A DNA stretch of 58,322 nt from Oscillospiraceae bacterium. Lineage in GTDB: Bacteria > Bacillota > Clostridia > Oscillospirales > Oscillospiraceae. The notes under the pieces were generated by a model. The model did no database searches and was not told the DNA's origin. It saw only the letters and a list, made by a program, of their open reading frames with translations. The stretch is taken from positions 1-58,322 of the forward strand of contig CACZDN010000021.1 in assembly GCA_902779945.1 (NCBI GenBank). The letters are read 5' to 3'. Position 1 is the first letter of the stretch; each line of letters opens with the position of its first letter. This document shows positions 25,321 to 34,089 of this stretch, piece by piece. Both the position numbers and the translations under genes were made by a program.

Positions 25321-27027
25321 TCACAGCACCTTGTTCAGACCGACGAAGCGGTATTCGCTGCCGCTGTCCTCGTACTCGGTGAGCAGGATGTCCAGCGCCT
25401 CGGCGGTATACTTCGCGTTGTCGGAGAAGTGCATGACCAGAACCGCGCCGGGCACGATGTGCTCCCGGAGATCCTTGACGAGCGCTTCGACGCTCTCGGC
25501 CTTGTAGTCGGTGGTCGTGTAGTAGCCGGCAATGGCGTGTGTGTAGCCGCAGTCGAACACCGTCTCCAGTCCGTTTTTGCCGACGGCGAGGGTGGGCTGG
25601 CGGAACAGCAGGCTCAGAGAGGGCTTCCCGTCCGCGTCGACCATGTCGCCGATGATGTGCTGCATGGTGTCGTAGCAGGTCACAATATCCTGCTCCAGCG
25701 CCGCGCGCTGCTCCTCGTCGAGCTCCTTGTAGTAGGTGGGGTAGATCTCGTTGGCGAGCTCCATATGCGCGTGGGTGTGCGCGCCGACGGTGTGCCCCGC
25801 GGCCGCAATGCCGCGCAGGAGATTGGGATTGTAGGGGACGTACTCGGTCTTCACAAAGAAGGTAGCCGTAGCGTTGTGCTTGTCGAGGACCTGGAGGAGT
25901 CTTTCAACGGTCGCGTCGGTCCCCCAGTCGTCGAAGGTCAGAAAGACGTAGTTCTGATCGTTTTTGATAATGCCGGTCTTGTCCAGCTGATCTGCCTGCT
26001 GCGGTGTGAAGCCGGGGAGGAAGTAAGTGGAGACGATCCACTCGATGCCGATGTAGCCGTCCTTGATGACCTGGTAGACCTCGTCCGGGGACATGCCGGC
26101 CAGATGGCCGGGATGGATCTTGTTCTTCACGGCCGGGAGGATCCGGCTGTCGGGAAGCGGGTACTCGTAGATCTTGTCCCGGTTCTCCGCGATCGCGTCG
26201 CAGGAGCGGACCGGATAGACGCACTTCCCGGCGATGAGCCTTTCGACCAGCTCGCCGAGGATGGCGTCGCTGTACTGGAAGATCCCCATCTGGAAGTGCA
26301 CGATCTCCCCGCGCTGGAGAGCGCCCTCGTTTTCGTTGAAGAGCAGGGCGAGCACTTGGTCCGCGTCGGTCATGCGGCTGGCCTTCTCGGGCACGGCCTC
26401 CTTGAGCGCGGTCAGAACCCGGAAGCCCCCGGATGCGGCGGCCTGCAGAAGCGCCGCGCTGCCGCTGCCGGCAGCGGGCATGAGGAAGATCTCATAGCGC
26501 GCGCGGTATTTGGTGCGCAGCTCCTGCGCCTGCGCCTGGATGCTCTTGAGAAGCTGGTCCGCCCGCGCGTTTTCCGTGAGGGGGACCGAGATGCCCAGAC
26601 TGTGCCCCGCGCGCTGGATCTCCTCGATCAGCCCGGCCTGGTTCTCCATCTCTTCCGCCGTGACGAAGAAGGTGGCGCGGCTGTTCGTATTTTTCAGCGC
26701 GGCCAGCACGCCCTCCAGCTCCCGCTCGTTCCGGAGTCCGGAGAAGGTAAAGGCGACGGCCCGCTCCGAGGTATAAAAGCGCGGCGTGGCCTGTGCCGGC
26801 TCTGCCGGGCCGGCGGCGGGGGTCTCCTGGCTCATGACCGCGACAAGCTCGGTATGCTCGTAGGGCGTGTAGGTGCTCACAGGCGGAGCGGGCGTTTTCG
26901 GCATGTGAAAGCCCTGCCCGGTAAATAGCGGATTCTTGCGCAGCCACAGGCCGGCGACGGTAAAGAGGCAGATCAGGACGACATAGACAGCCGTCAGCCT
27001 GAGCTGCTTTTTCTTATCAGGCCCCAT
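25321..27027 (-). CDS. membrane-anchored tandem NodB polysaccharide deacetylase
   Basis: A 568-residue protein anchored by one N-terminal span (LTAVYVVLICLFTVAGLWL). It holds two NodB-like domains. The C-terminal one (about 355-560) is intact: TFDDWGTD (metal and base Asp near 365), HTHAH for the metal histidines, FRQPT, and MHFSD. It should de-N-acetylate a surface polysaccharide or peptidoglycan. The N-terminal one (about 85-215) keeps the fold (RATFFVTAEEM; AGHSLGI) but has TFSGLRN in place of TFDDG and no HxxxH, so it is probably non-catalytic. It is the last gene of the eight-gene operon, 30 bases after the GH18-like gene. Confidence 0.85.
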   Translation of the reverse strand: MGPDKKKQLRLTAVYVVLICLFTVAGLWLRKNPLFTGQGFHMPKTPAPPVSTYTPYEHTELVAVMSQETPAAGPAEPAQATPRFYTSERAVAFTFSGLRNERELEGVLAALKNTNSRATFFVTAEEMENQAGLIEEIQRAGHSLGISVPLTENARADQLLKSIQAQAQELRTKYRARYEIFLMPAAGSGSAALLQAAASGGFRVLTALKEAVPEKASRMTDADQVLALLFNENEGALQRGEIVHFQMGIFQYSDAILGELVERLIAGKCVYPVRSCDAIAENRDKIYEYPLPDSRILPAVKNKIHPGHLAGMSPDEVYQVIKDGYIGIEWIVSTYFLPGFTPQQADQLDKTGIIKNDQNYVFLTFDDWGTDATVERLLQVLDKHNATATFFVKTEYVPYNPNLLRGIAAAGHTVGAHTHAHMELANEIYPTYYKELDEEQRAALEQDIVTCYDTMQHIIGDMVDADGKPSLSLLFRQPTLAVGKNGLETVFDCGYTHAIAGYYTTTDYKAESVEALVKDLREHIVPGAVLVMHFSDNAKYTAEALDILLTEYEDSGSEYRFVGLNKVL

Positions 27028-27057
27028 GATTTGTTTCCACCTTCCTCGGGGACGGCA

Positions 27058-28053
27058 TCATTGCTGCCCCAGAAATTCAGCGAGACTTTCGACCGTGTTT
27101 CCGCCCAGACGGAACAGGTCAAAGTGGGTGTAGCCCATGTCCTGCAGGGTCTCCCGCCAGAAGTCCAGCGTCTCGCCGTCTGCGTACCAGAGCGTGTATT
27201 TTTTGTCGTCGTACACGACAGCCTTGAGAGCGCCGCTGTCCGGGTCGCGCTTGGCTTTGGCGCGGTGCTGCTCGAGCCAGTCAAGCGCCTCCCGCTCGGT
27301 CAGGGCCTGATCCACCTTGTTTCCGGCCCATACGAAGCCGCCGGTGGCGAAGGCCATGTGCACCTCGCCGGGCACGGCCTTCCAGCTCTCGCCGAGCTCT
27401 TTGAGAAAGTCCCTGTCGGCCTTCGGGCCGGGGCCGCTGTGATAGCCGTAGAGATTATAGCACATGCAGCTGTAGACGGGCCCCTCGGGAAAGACGGCGT
27501 ATTCCGGCGCCTGGCATTCCATCACCACGCGCAGGCTGACGCCGTTGTGGCTGAGGATCGAATAAAGCTGCGCGAGAAATTCCGTGAAAAAGCCCCAGAG
27601 CTCCGTGTCCTTTTTGATATTCTCGTAGTCGATCTCGAGGCCGCTCAGGCGGTAGCGGTGCACGACGCGCATGATCTTCGCGATGTGCGCGCTGCGCCCC
27701 GAGGGGGTCGCAAGCTCCAGCGTCAGAAGGTCACGGGATTTCTGCACATAGCTGCCGTCCTCCTGCTCCACATCGTTGACGAGGGAGAGCCAGAGCGGCG
27801 CGCCGGAGTCCTTCATCGCATCCAGAAGCGCCTCGGTCTCGGGCGGGATAACGATCTTCCCGTCCGCATCGAAGAAGGCCTCAAAGCAGATCAGGGACTC
27901 AAAGCGTCCAGGCAGCGCGCGCACCTCCTCGAAAGCGGCGTCCGCGTCCCAGTAGGTCAGCCACGCGGAGCTGCCGTGTCCGTCCGCGAACGCGGGGGAC
28001 GCGCAAAACAGCAGACTCAGCAGCGCCAGCAGCGCGGTAAGGCAGCGTCTCAA
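27058..28053 (-). CDS. secreted GH18-like glycoside hydrolase
   Basis: A 331-residue protein with signal peptide (CLTALLALLSLLFCASPAFA). The barrel contains YRLSGLEIDYENI. The last Asp and the catalytic Glu of the GH18 DxxDxDxE motif are kept (D142, E144), while the first positions are Ser and Glu, as in YaaH/spore-cortex-type relatives. The downstream MCYNLYGYHSGPGP and FATGGFVWAG resemble the family's substrate-cleft strands. The likely role is hydrolysis or binding of a GlcNAc-containing polymer made or trimmed by its operon. The start is TTG (28053) with AAAGGAG 7 bases upstream, 2 bases after the preceding stop. Confidence 0.75.
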   Translation of the reverse strand: MRRCLTALLALLSLLFCASPAFADGHGSSAWLTYWDADAAFEEVRALPGRFESLICFEAFFDADGKIVIPPETEALLDAMKDSGAPLWLSLVNDVEQEDGSYVQKSRDLLTLELATPSGRSAHIAKIMRVVHRYRLSGLEIDYENIKKDTELWGFFTEFLAQLYSILSHNGVSLRVVMECQAPEYAVFPEGPVYSCMCYNLYGYHSGPGPKADRDFLKELGESWKAVPGEVHMAFATGGFVWAGNKVDQALTEREALDWLEQHRAKAKRDPDSGALKAVVYDDKKYTLWYADGETLDFWRETLQDMGYTHFDLFRLGGNTVESLAEFLGQQ

Positions 28054-28055
28054 AA

Positions 28056-29990
28056 TCAGGCTCCTTTCTGCTCATCCGTCTGCGGATAAAGCCACGAGAA
28101 CATGCCGCCAACCTTGTCGAAGAAGCGGTTGACCGGGTTGTCCTCAAGCACGGGAAGGGGAGGGGCGTAGGCATACAGCGAGTTTCCGCTGAGAGAGCTG
28201 ATGTTCAGCTCGGCGAAGATGCCGTCGTACACGTCGTCGCTTAGGTTGGTCTGGCTGAAGCGCTCGGTGCCCTGGGTCACGGCGGCCTCCAGGAAGAGCC
28301 CGCTGCCGGAGCCGGAGGAGACGGAAAGCCCGTCCGCCACCAGCTCGCCGTCCAGCCAGATGAAGATGCGGCCGCCTTCGAGGCGGATGCGCAAGTCGCG
28401 GCTGTCCTGCTCGTCAATGTCGAGCTCGGGAATGAAGGGCTCGGCTCCGTCCGCGATGCCGGGCGCCTTGACGCTTCTGAGCGTCTCAAGCTCGCGCCTG
28501 GCCGCGGCGATGCGATCCTCGTCATGGTCGTTTTCGATGATGGTCTCGCACAGGGCAATTTTGCCGTTGAGCTCCTCCTCGGGTTCGGAGACGAAGGGGC
28601 CGCCGTCGAAGCGCAGCAGATCCAGATCCAGGATGGGCTCGTTCTCCGCGCCGTCCTCGAGAAGCAGATGGTTGTCGTAGAGGCGGACGGTGACGCCGCC
28701 CTTTCCGTCGTCGCCAGTGCGGAGCTTGACGGCCTGCTGGCCGACAGTGTTCCCCAGCAGACGCACCGACAGATCCAGATCCGACGGCAGGTCACGGGTC
28801 AGGCAGATCTCGCCCTCGCCGTAAGGCATGGTGGTCACGATGATCCTGCGGCTCTTGAATTCCGCGACGCCGGAACGGCGCTCCCATTCCGCGGCCTTGT
28901 TCTTGTCGCCGAGACGGAAGGCAACCTCGTGTCCGGTGTCGTCCCAGATGCGCATCATCAGGTGGTTCGAGGAGAAATACTGGCGCGACTGGAGGCGGCT
29001 GAGGTCATAGATGGAGGAGTCGCGGGTGTTCAGGCAGCTGCCCTGCCGGTTGAAGTTCATGGCGAAGATCGACTCCAGCATCTCGGCGTTTTTGTGGCTG
29101 ACCAGGGGATCGTTGCCGAAGGCCCCGGTGTTCGAGTGCATCAGGATATAGAGGGCGGGCACGTAGCCCAGCTCGTCCTTGTAGAGCTCCTCCATTTTCT
29201 CGTAGTCCCACGCGATGCGCTCCTCCATCTCCTCCACGCTCTCGGTGCGCAGGCGGTCCTCGTCGCGCAGAAAGTCCATCAGATAGTGGTTGTAGTCGCG
29301 CCGGAGAAAGCTGTGGATGTCGAGAAATTCCGCCGTGTTCAGATGACCGAAGTAGTTTTCGAAGCGGTCGAAAACGTTGATGTAGCTCAGGCGGTAGCCG
29401 TTGGAGCCCAGCTCCCAGAACGTGGTGTTCTCGAGCTGCTTCATCTCGTTTGCGGTGATGTAGAGGCCCTCCTCGTCGGAGAGGTTGCCGGCGAAGGTGC
29501 AGGCCGTGGCGATGTAGTTGTACTTCCAGAGAGCGTCGTAGGCGAGGCGCGTCGTGTTCATGATGCCGTCCTCGAAGATCAGGAGCATGGCCTTCTCGGG
29601 AAGGGGCGCGCCCTTGAGGTAGTAGTCGACCACGTCCTGCTGGGTGATGGTCTGGTAGCCGGAGGCCTTGAGACTTTGCATCTGTTCCTCATAGACGGCC
29701 TTCGTCACGATCTTGCCGCCCTCGCGCTCCACGTCGGTCAGACCGTTGTACGAGATGGCGATGAAGTGGGCGCCGCTGGCCTTGCCGGCGGATTCCCAGC
29801 CCTCGACGATCTCGCTGCTCGGGATCATGGTGCAGTCGAGCTCCGCGTCCTGGCGCAGGATGCGCTGCTTCGAGCTGTAGCTGAGCAGGGAGCTGACAGC
29901 CCAGAGAATGACGCCCGCGATGATCAGCAGCTCCAGGATCGTGCGTATGACCTTGAATGTGTTTTTCCTTGCAAGCCTCTTCTCATCCAT
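28056..29990 (-). CDS. membrane-anchored protein with degenerate NodB-like domain
   Basis: A 644-residue protein. A single span at about 15-36 (TILELLIIAGVILWAVSSLL) is followed by an extracytoplasmic region resembling a polysaccharide deacetylase (ISYNGLTD; LLIFEDGIMNTTRLAYDAL; FWELGSNGYRL). The Asp-Asp pair is Glu-Asp, and the metal HxxxH reads NGYRL, so catalysis is doubtful. The C-terminal half (about 400-644) is beta-rich and concanavalin-like (GRIFIWLDGELVADGL) and may bind polymer. Its ATG overlaps the end of the glycosyltransferase gene by 8 bases, and AGGAGG precedes it. A PgaB-like accessory role in polymer export is inference. Confidence 0.7.
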   Translation of the reverse strand: MDEKRLARKNTFKVIRTILELLIIAGVILWAVSSLLSYSSKQRILRQDAELDCTMIPSSEIVEGWESAGKASGAHFIAISYNGLTDVEREGGKIVTKAVYEEQMQSLKASGYQTITQQDVVDYYLKGAPLPEKAMLLIFEDGIMNTTRLAYDALWKYNYIATACTFAGNLSDEEGLYITANEMKQLENTTFWELGSNGYRLSYINVFDRFENYFGHLNTAEFLDIHSFLRRDYNHYLMDFLRDEDRLRTESVEEMEERIAWDYEKMEELYKDELGYVPALYILMHSNTGAFGNDPLVSHKNAEMLESIFAMNFNRQGSCLNTRDSSIYDLSRLQSRQYFSSNHLMMRIWDDTGHEVAFRLGDKNKAAEWERRSGVAEFKSRRIIVTTMPYGEGEICLTRDLPSDLDLSVRLLGNTVGQQAVKLRTGDDGKGGVTVRLYDNHLLLEDGAENEPILDLDLLRFDGGPFVSEPEEELNGKIALCETIIENDHDEDRIAAARRELETLRSVKAPGIADGAEPFIPELDIDEQDSRDLRIRLEGGRIFIWLDGELVADGLSVSSGSGSGLFLEAAVTQGTERFSQTNLSDDVYDGIFAELNISSLSGNSLYAYAPPLPVLEDNPVNRFFDKVGGMFSWLYPQTDEQKGA

Positions 29991-31806
29991 GCTCCGCCGC
30001 CTCCTTTGCCTTCATGGCCTCGGCCTTGGCCTGTGCGGCCTCGGCCATGACCTCGGCGCGCTTCTTGCCCTTGCCGCGCGTGCCCCAGTCGTTCACCCAG
30101 AAGGTGAGCCAGGCCCAGATCATCTGCCACAGGAGGACGACCTCGTAATACAGACAGAAGAAGAAGCCGTAGATCCACAGGCTGCTCTTTTTCAGAATGA
30201 GCTGGGCAAAACACATCATCAGGGACATCATCAGAAGGCCCGTCAGGAAGGCCGCCGGGAAGATATGCCGGAAGAAGGGGATGTAAACCAGGTTGTAGAT
30301 GACGATGATCGGTGCGATGAGCGGGACCAGCACGCCGAGATAGAAGGACAGCGACATGAACGGCTGCTTCTTCCACATGAAGCTGCAGGCGCGCAGCGAC
30401 TCGCGCAGCCAGGAGCGCTTCCAGCGCATCTGCTGGCGCAGGAACTGGCGGTGGTTGCTCGGCACGATGGTGGAGCAGATCGCGTGGTCCTGGTAGCCGG
30501 TGCGGTAGTGCTCCACAACGTAGTTGGTGAGGCTTCGGTCGTCGCCGAAGGTGGCCTTCTGGCCCATGAATTGCTGGTTGATCCACTTGTCGAACACCTC
30601 GCGTACCACGTCCAGACGGTAGCAGGACAGCGGTCCGCTCAGGCACATGACGGAATCGAAGTAGGCCTCGGCGGCCTTCATGATGCGGAAGGATATGTAA
30701 TAGCGCACCGCCTGCATCTTGGTCAGCCAGTTGGTGTAGATGTTGGCCACGTCCGTCCGGCCCGCCACGCCGCCCATCTTCGGGTCCTTCATGGGCTGGA
30801 CCAGCGTGCGGATCGCGTTCGGCTGGAGGAAGCTGTCGGAGTCGACGAAGACGATCAGCTCCGTACGGGCGTTGCGGATGCCGATGCCCATGGCCTCGCG
30901 TTTGCCCTGGTTGTAGTTCTGCAGGAAGACGCGGACGCGGTTTTCAATGTCGTACTGCGGACCTTCAGCGCACATGTCGCGCACGGTCTGCTTGATGACC
31001 TCCACGGAGTTGTCGGAGGAGCCGTCGTCCACGATGATGAGCTCGAGCTTGTCGGTGGGGTAGTCCTGATCGGCGCAGCGCAGGATGGTCTCGCGTATCC
31101 ACTGCTCTTCGTTGAAGCAGGGGATGACGATCGTGACGCTCGGCGTATAGTCCGGGTCGATCGGCGTCGGTCTGTAGAAGGAGCCGAACAGGTAGCGCGA
31201 CAGCAGGAACAGCGCGGTCATGATGCTGTAGCCGTATAGCCAGGGGTTGGAGGCAAAATAGCGTATGCTGTCCACACGCATCAGCATGATGATGACCGTG
31301 CAGAAGGTGAGAAACAGCGAGGAGAGCACGAAGAGAAGCCGGTCCATCCGCCGCCGCGCCTCATAGAGCGGGCGCTCAAACTGGATGGCGGCGCAGTGCC
31401 TGCCGGGGATGATGCGCACCACCTTGGCCTTCAGATGGCGGTAGCGCTTCTCGGTCCCCTCCTGCAGGTCGCCCTCCTCCAGACGGAAGTCCAGCGTGAC
31501 GTCCTTGTCCTCCAGCTCGGACAGGGGGATCGACTCGGGCAGCTTCAGGAGCATACCGGTCTGGGAGATATTCTCCGTGGTCCCGCGGAAAAGCCTTCTC
31601 CCGCAGGAGACGGCGACGCTGACCGCGGCCTCGTAGCGCTGGCCGGAAAACTCCGCGTATTCCGGGCGCGGCTCTCCCGCGTGGTTGTTCCGGCGGCTGC
31701 TGTTGCTGCGCTTGCCGCTCGGATCGGGCACGTTGGGAAAAAGTCTCCGGTCCTTGGTCTCCTGGAGGAGGCTGTCTTTTTTCTGTTTTTTCTGTTTTTT
31801 GCTCAT
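29983..31806 (-). CDS. PilZ-domain membrane glycosyltransferase (family 2, processive synthase type)
   Basis: A 607-residue protein. A PilZ-like domain occupies about 55-150, with the NISQTG motif at 79-84. Two spans follow at about 156-176 and 190-210. The GT2 catalytic domain shows DDG (260-262), DSD (322-324), GPLSCYR, GDDRS (421-425) and QQMRW (458-462), the set seen in hyaluronan, chitin and cellulose synthases. Further spans close the C-terminus. It should polymerise a UDP-sugar and export the chain. The PilZ RxxxR arginine pair is incomplete (RYEAA), so c-di-GMP binding needs caution. Its ATG overlaps the previous stop by 4 bases. Confidence 0.88.
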   Translation of the reverse strand: MSKKQKKQKKDSLLQETKDRRLFPNVPDPSGKRSNSSRRNNHAGEPRPEYAEFSGQRYEAAVSVAVSCGRRLFRGTTENISQTGMLLKLPESIPLSELEDKDVTLDFRLEEGDLQEGTEKRYRHLKAKVVRIIPGRHCAAIQFERPLYEARRRMDRLLFVLSSLFLTFCTVIIMLMRVDSIRYFASNPWLYGYSIMTALFLLSRYLFGSFYRPTPIDPDYTPSVTIVIPCFNEEQWIRETILRCADQDYPTDKLELIIVDDGSSDNSVEVIKQTVRDMCAEGPQYDIENRVRVFLQNYNQGKREAMGIGIRNARTELIVFVDSDSFLQPNAIRTLVQPMKDPKMGGVAGRTDVANIYTNWLTKMQAVRYYISFRIMKAAEAYFDSVMCLSGPLSCYRLDVVREVFDKWINQQFMGQKATFGDDRSLTNYVVEHYRTGYQDHAICSTIVPSNHRQFLRQQMRWKRSWLRESLRACSFMWKKQPFMSLSFYLGVLVPLIAPIIVIYNLVYIPFFRHIFPAAFLTGLLMMSLMMCFAQLILKKSSLWIYGFFFCLYYEVVLLWQMIWAWLTFWVNDWGTRGKGKKRAEVMAEAAQAKAEAMKAKEAAEHG

Positions 31807-33368
31807 ACAGGCTTGTTCTCCCTGATGTAATCGACAAACGCGGCGCAGCCGGCGTCGTTCAGATGAAAACCGCGTCCCGAAAGATCGAGACAGAAGTCCT
31901 CGCGGAGCTGTCCGTTCTCATCGCGCAGAGCGCTTGCCGTGTCGCAGAAGGCGAGTCCGTACTCCCGGCACATCCCGCAGAGGTTCAGATTCAGCTCAAA
32001 GCGGCTGCGGTTGGAGACGCCCGCGTAGCCCTCGCGCTTCGGCGGAACGGACAGGATCACGACGCGGATATCCGGGTTCTGATCCTGAATGTCCTTGATG
32101 AGCAGCCTATATTTCGAGAGGTAGGCCTCTCTCCGGTAGGCGCCCTGATTGCCGAAGCTGAGACAGAGCCAGACGGACTGCGCGTTCATTTCATGCAGGC
32201 GCCTGCCGAGATCGCCGATCTCGCTCTCGCCGTCAAGCAGCTTTTCGATGGTGACCTGGTTCTCGGTCAGAAAGCACGCGTCGTCCAGAAAGGCGGGGTC
32301 GCCCTCGCGCTCCCATTCCACATAGGAGGCGACGCCCTCCATCACCGCGTCGCCGACGAAGACGGCGCCGCTGAAATCGCCGGGCGCGGCCTTTTTCTCC
32401 TCGCCCGCGCGCAGGGGACTGCCGGTCACCGGAAGAGCGTAGTTGGCCGGGTTCAGCTCACGCCGCTCGTCCTCGTCCATCTCCCGATGCCTCGACAGGA
32501 TCGCCCTCTCCTCGGACTGAAGCGAGAACGGGTCCGTGAAGCGGTAGCCGTCCGCCAGAAGCGCGTCCACGAGCCAGGCGACGACGTCCGGCAGCAGCGC
32601 GAAGCGCTCGTCCTCGGTGCTCCACTCCCAGCGGATGCCTGGACTCGGGTCGATGGCGGGGCGTTCGTCCAGCTCGTCCCCGGGATCGCCGTACTCGTTC
32701 TCGTCCAGTTCCTGTCCGAGCTTGACGGAGATGATGCTCCCGCGCAGGACGTTGAGGGCGAAGACGTCCGCGTCCTCCGGCTTGCGGAAGCTCTTGTGAT
32801 TCAGATAGGCGGTCGGCTCCACCGCGGCCTGCAGGCCCGCGGCCGTGACCGCGCGCAGCACGTCGTCGGTATACACCGTGCCGTTGCAGCGTATGAGCTC
32901 CGGCGCCCTTCCGCAGGCGGCCATGATCTCCCGCTGCGCCATTTCAAAGCGGCGCATGTTCTCATAGGCGGACAGCAGCTCCAGATGCTTGCTGCCGCTC
33001 ATGCCGTAGCTGCCGATGTCAAACTCGTCCGCGAGCGAGCGCACGACGTCCGGGTTCTCGTTTGCGGTAATGCCGGAGATAAAGAATGTGGCGGACACGT
33101 CCCGGTCCTTCAGGACGTCCGCGATCGCCTCCATCGTTGCGCTGTCGGTATAGCCCTCAAAGATGAGGCTCACGACCCTGCGGTCCGTCTCAACGCCGGA
33201 CAGAAGCTCCGCCGGGGCCGCTCTGACCGCGGGCTCCGGCGTCGTCAGCGTCTGCGTCTGCGCCGTCTGCGTTTGCGCGGCTGTCTCCTTCAAAGGGACG
33301 GCGCAGCCCGCCGCCGGGAGAAGCAACGACAGAAGGAGAAGTATCACAACACTTCGCTTGAAAGCCAT
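31803..33368 (-). CDS. lipoprotein with degenerate NodB-like and SGNH-like domains
   Basis: A 521-residue predicted lipoprotein (LLLPAAGC, Cys22). Residues about 62-190 are NodB-like, but the Asp pair is replaced (IFEGYTD) and the HxxxH is missing. Residues about 333-520 resemble the SGNH acyltransferase/esterase fold of OatA-type proteins. Block I is FVGDAVMEG, with Ala341 at the nucleophilic serine position, the block III Asn407 and block V His502 are kept, and the Asp before it is Arg499. It is probably a polymer-binding or scaffolding protein rather than an enzyme. The ATG at 33368 is chosen because AGGAGA lies 7 bases upstream and it overlaps the preceding stop by one base. Confidence 0.75.
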   Translation of the reverse strand: MAFKRSVVILLLLSLLLPAAGCAVPLKETAAQTQTAQTQTLTTPEPAVRAAPAELLSGVETDRRVVSLIFEGYTDSATMEAIADVLKDRDVSATFFISGITANENPDVVRSLADEFDIGSYGMSGSKHLELLSAYENMRRFEMAQREIMAACGRAPELIRCNGTVYTDDVLRAVTAAGLQAAVEPTAYLNHKSFRKPEDADVFALNVLRGSIISVKLGQELDENEYGDPGDELDERPAIDPSPGIRWEWSTEDERFALLPDVVAWLVDALLADGYRFTDPFSLQSEERAILSRHREMDEDERRELNPANYALPVTGSPLRAGEEKKAAPGDFSGAVFVGDAVMEGVASYVEWEREGDPAFLDDACFLTENQVTIEKLLDGESEIGDLGRRLHEMNAQSVWLCLSFGNQGAYRREAYLSKYRLLIKDIQDQNPDIRVVILSVPPKREGYAGVSNRSRFELNLNLCGMCREYGLAFCDTASALRDENGQLREDFCLDLSGRGFHLNDAGCAAFVDYIRENKPV

Positions 33369-34078
33369 CACCATTTCTCCTGAACAAGTTTTTTATCATC
33401 ATAGACTTCCTCCGCCTCGACCGCGCGGAGCGTGCGGATGGACTGGTTCAGATCGTTCTGCAGCGAGGCAAAGCGATCGTCCAGCTCCCGGCGAAAGCCC
33501 ATGGTGTTGAAGTAGGCGGCGCGCACGGCAGCCAGCGCGCGTGAGCGCATACCCTCCGCGTCGTCCATCATCTGCCTGCTCATATCCGTCGCGTGGCGGA
33601 TGATATGCTCGGCCTGCTTTGTCGCCTCGCCGACGGGGTCGGAGAGGAGGAGCTGATCCTTTTTGTCCAGCTCCCGCCGCTGCCGCGCGACGCGGTCGCC
33701 GAGGATGGCGGTCTGGGAGTTGGCGAGATCGAGCTGGGTCCGGATATCCTCGATCTGCCTGCGCACGCTGTCCAGCTCCTCGCGCAGGTGCTCCTCCGCC
33801 TCGCGGTGGGCCCGGCACTCGGCGTTGAGCTTCTGGTTCCGCTCCGCAAGCCGGCGGCTCTCCTCCAGCAGGCGCTCACCCGCCTCCTTCTGCTTTTTAA
33901 CCTGGGCGGTGAGTTTTTCGGCGGCTTCGACTCCGACGCGGCCGTCCTCGATGGCCTGCAGTCTCTCCGTCTCCTTCTGGAGAAGGAGCTCCTCTGCCGT
34001 GTCGAGCAGAATGTCGACGTCCGCGGACAGGTAATTGCCAAAGGCGGTCTTCCGGAGACGGGTCCTGTCAAATTCCAT
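33368..34078 (-). CDS. DivIVA-like coiled-coil protein
   Basis: A 236-residue soluble protein. The N-terminus (LRKTAFGNYLSADVDILLD) resembles the DivIVA/GpsB membrane-curvature module. It is followed by long heptad-type coiled coil from about 25 to 150, and a C-terminal helical part. DivIVA-family proteins recruit envelope machinery to poles or septa. Inside a polysaccharide operon it may position the synthase. It overlaps the following lipoprotein gene by one base. Similarity is by motif only; I cannot exclude an unrelated coiled coil. Confidence 0.6.
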   Translation of the reverse strand: MEFDRTRLRKTAFGNYLSADVDILLDTAEELLLQKETERLQAIEDGRVGVEAAEKLTAQVKKQKEAGERLLEESRRLAERNQKLNAECRAHREAEEHLREELDSVRRQIEDIRTQLDLANSQTAILGDRVARQRRELDKKDQLLLSDPVGEATKQAEHIIRHATDMSRQMMDDAEGMRSRALAAVRAAYFNTMGFRRELDDRFASLQNDLNQSIRTLRAVEAEEVYDDKKLVQEKW

Positions 34079-34089
34079 ACCGCCTCACC

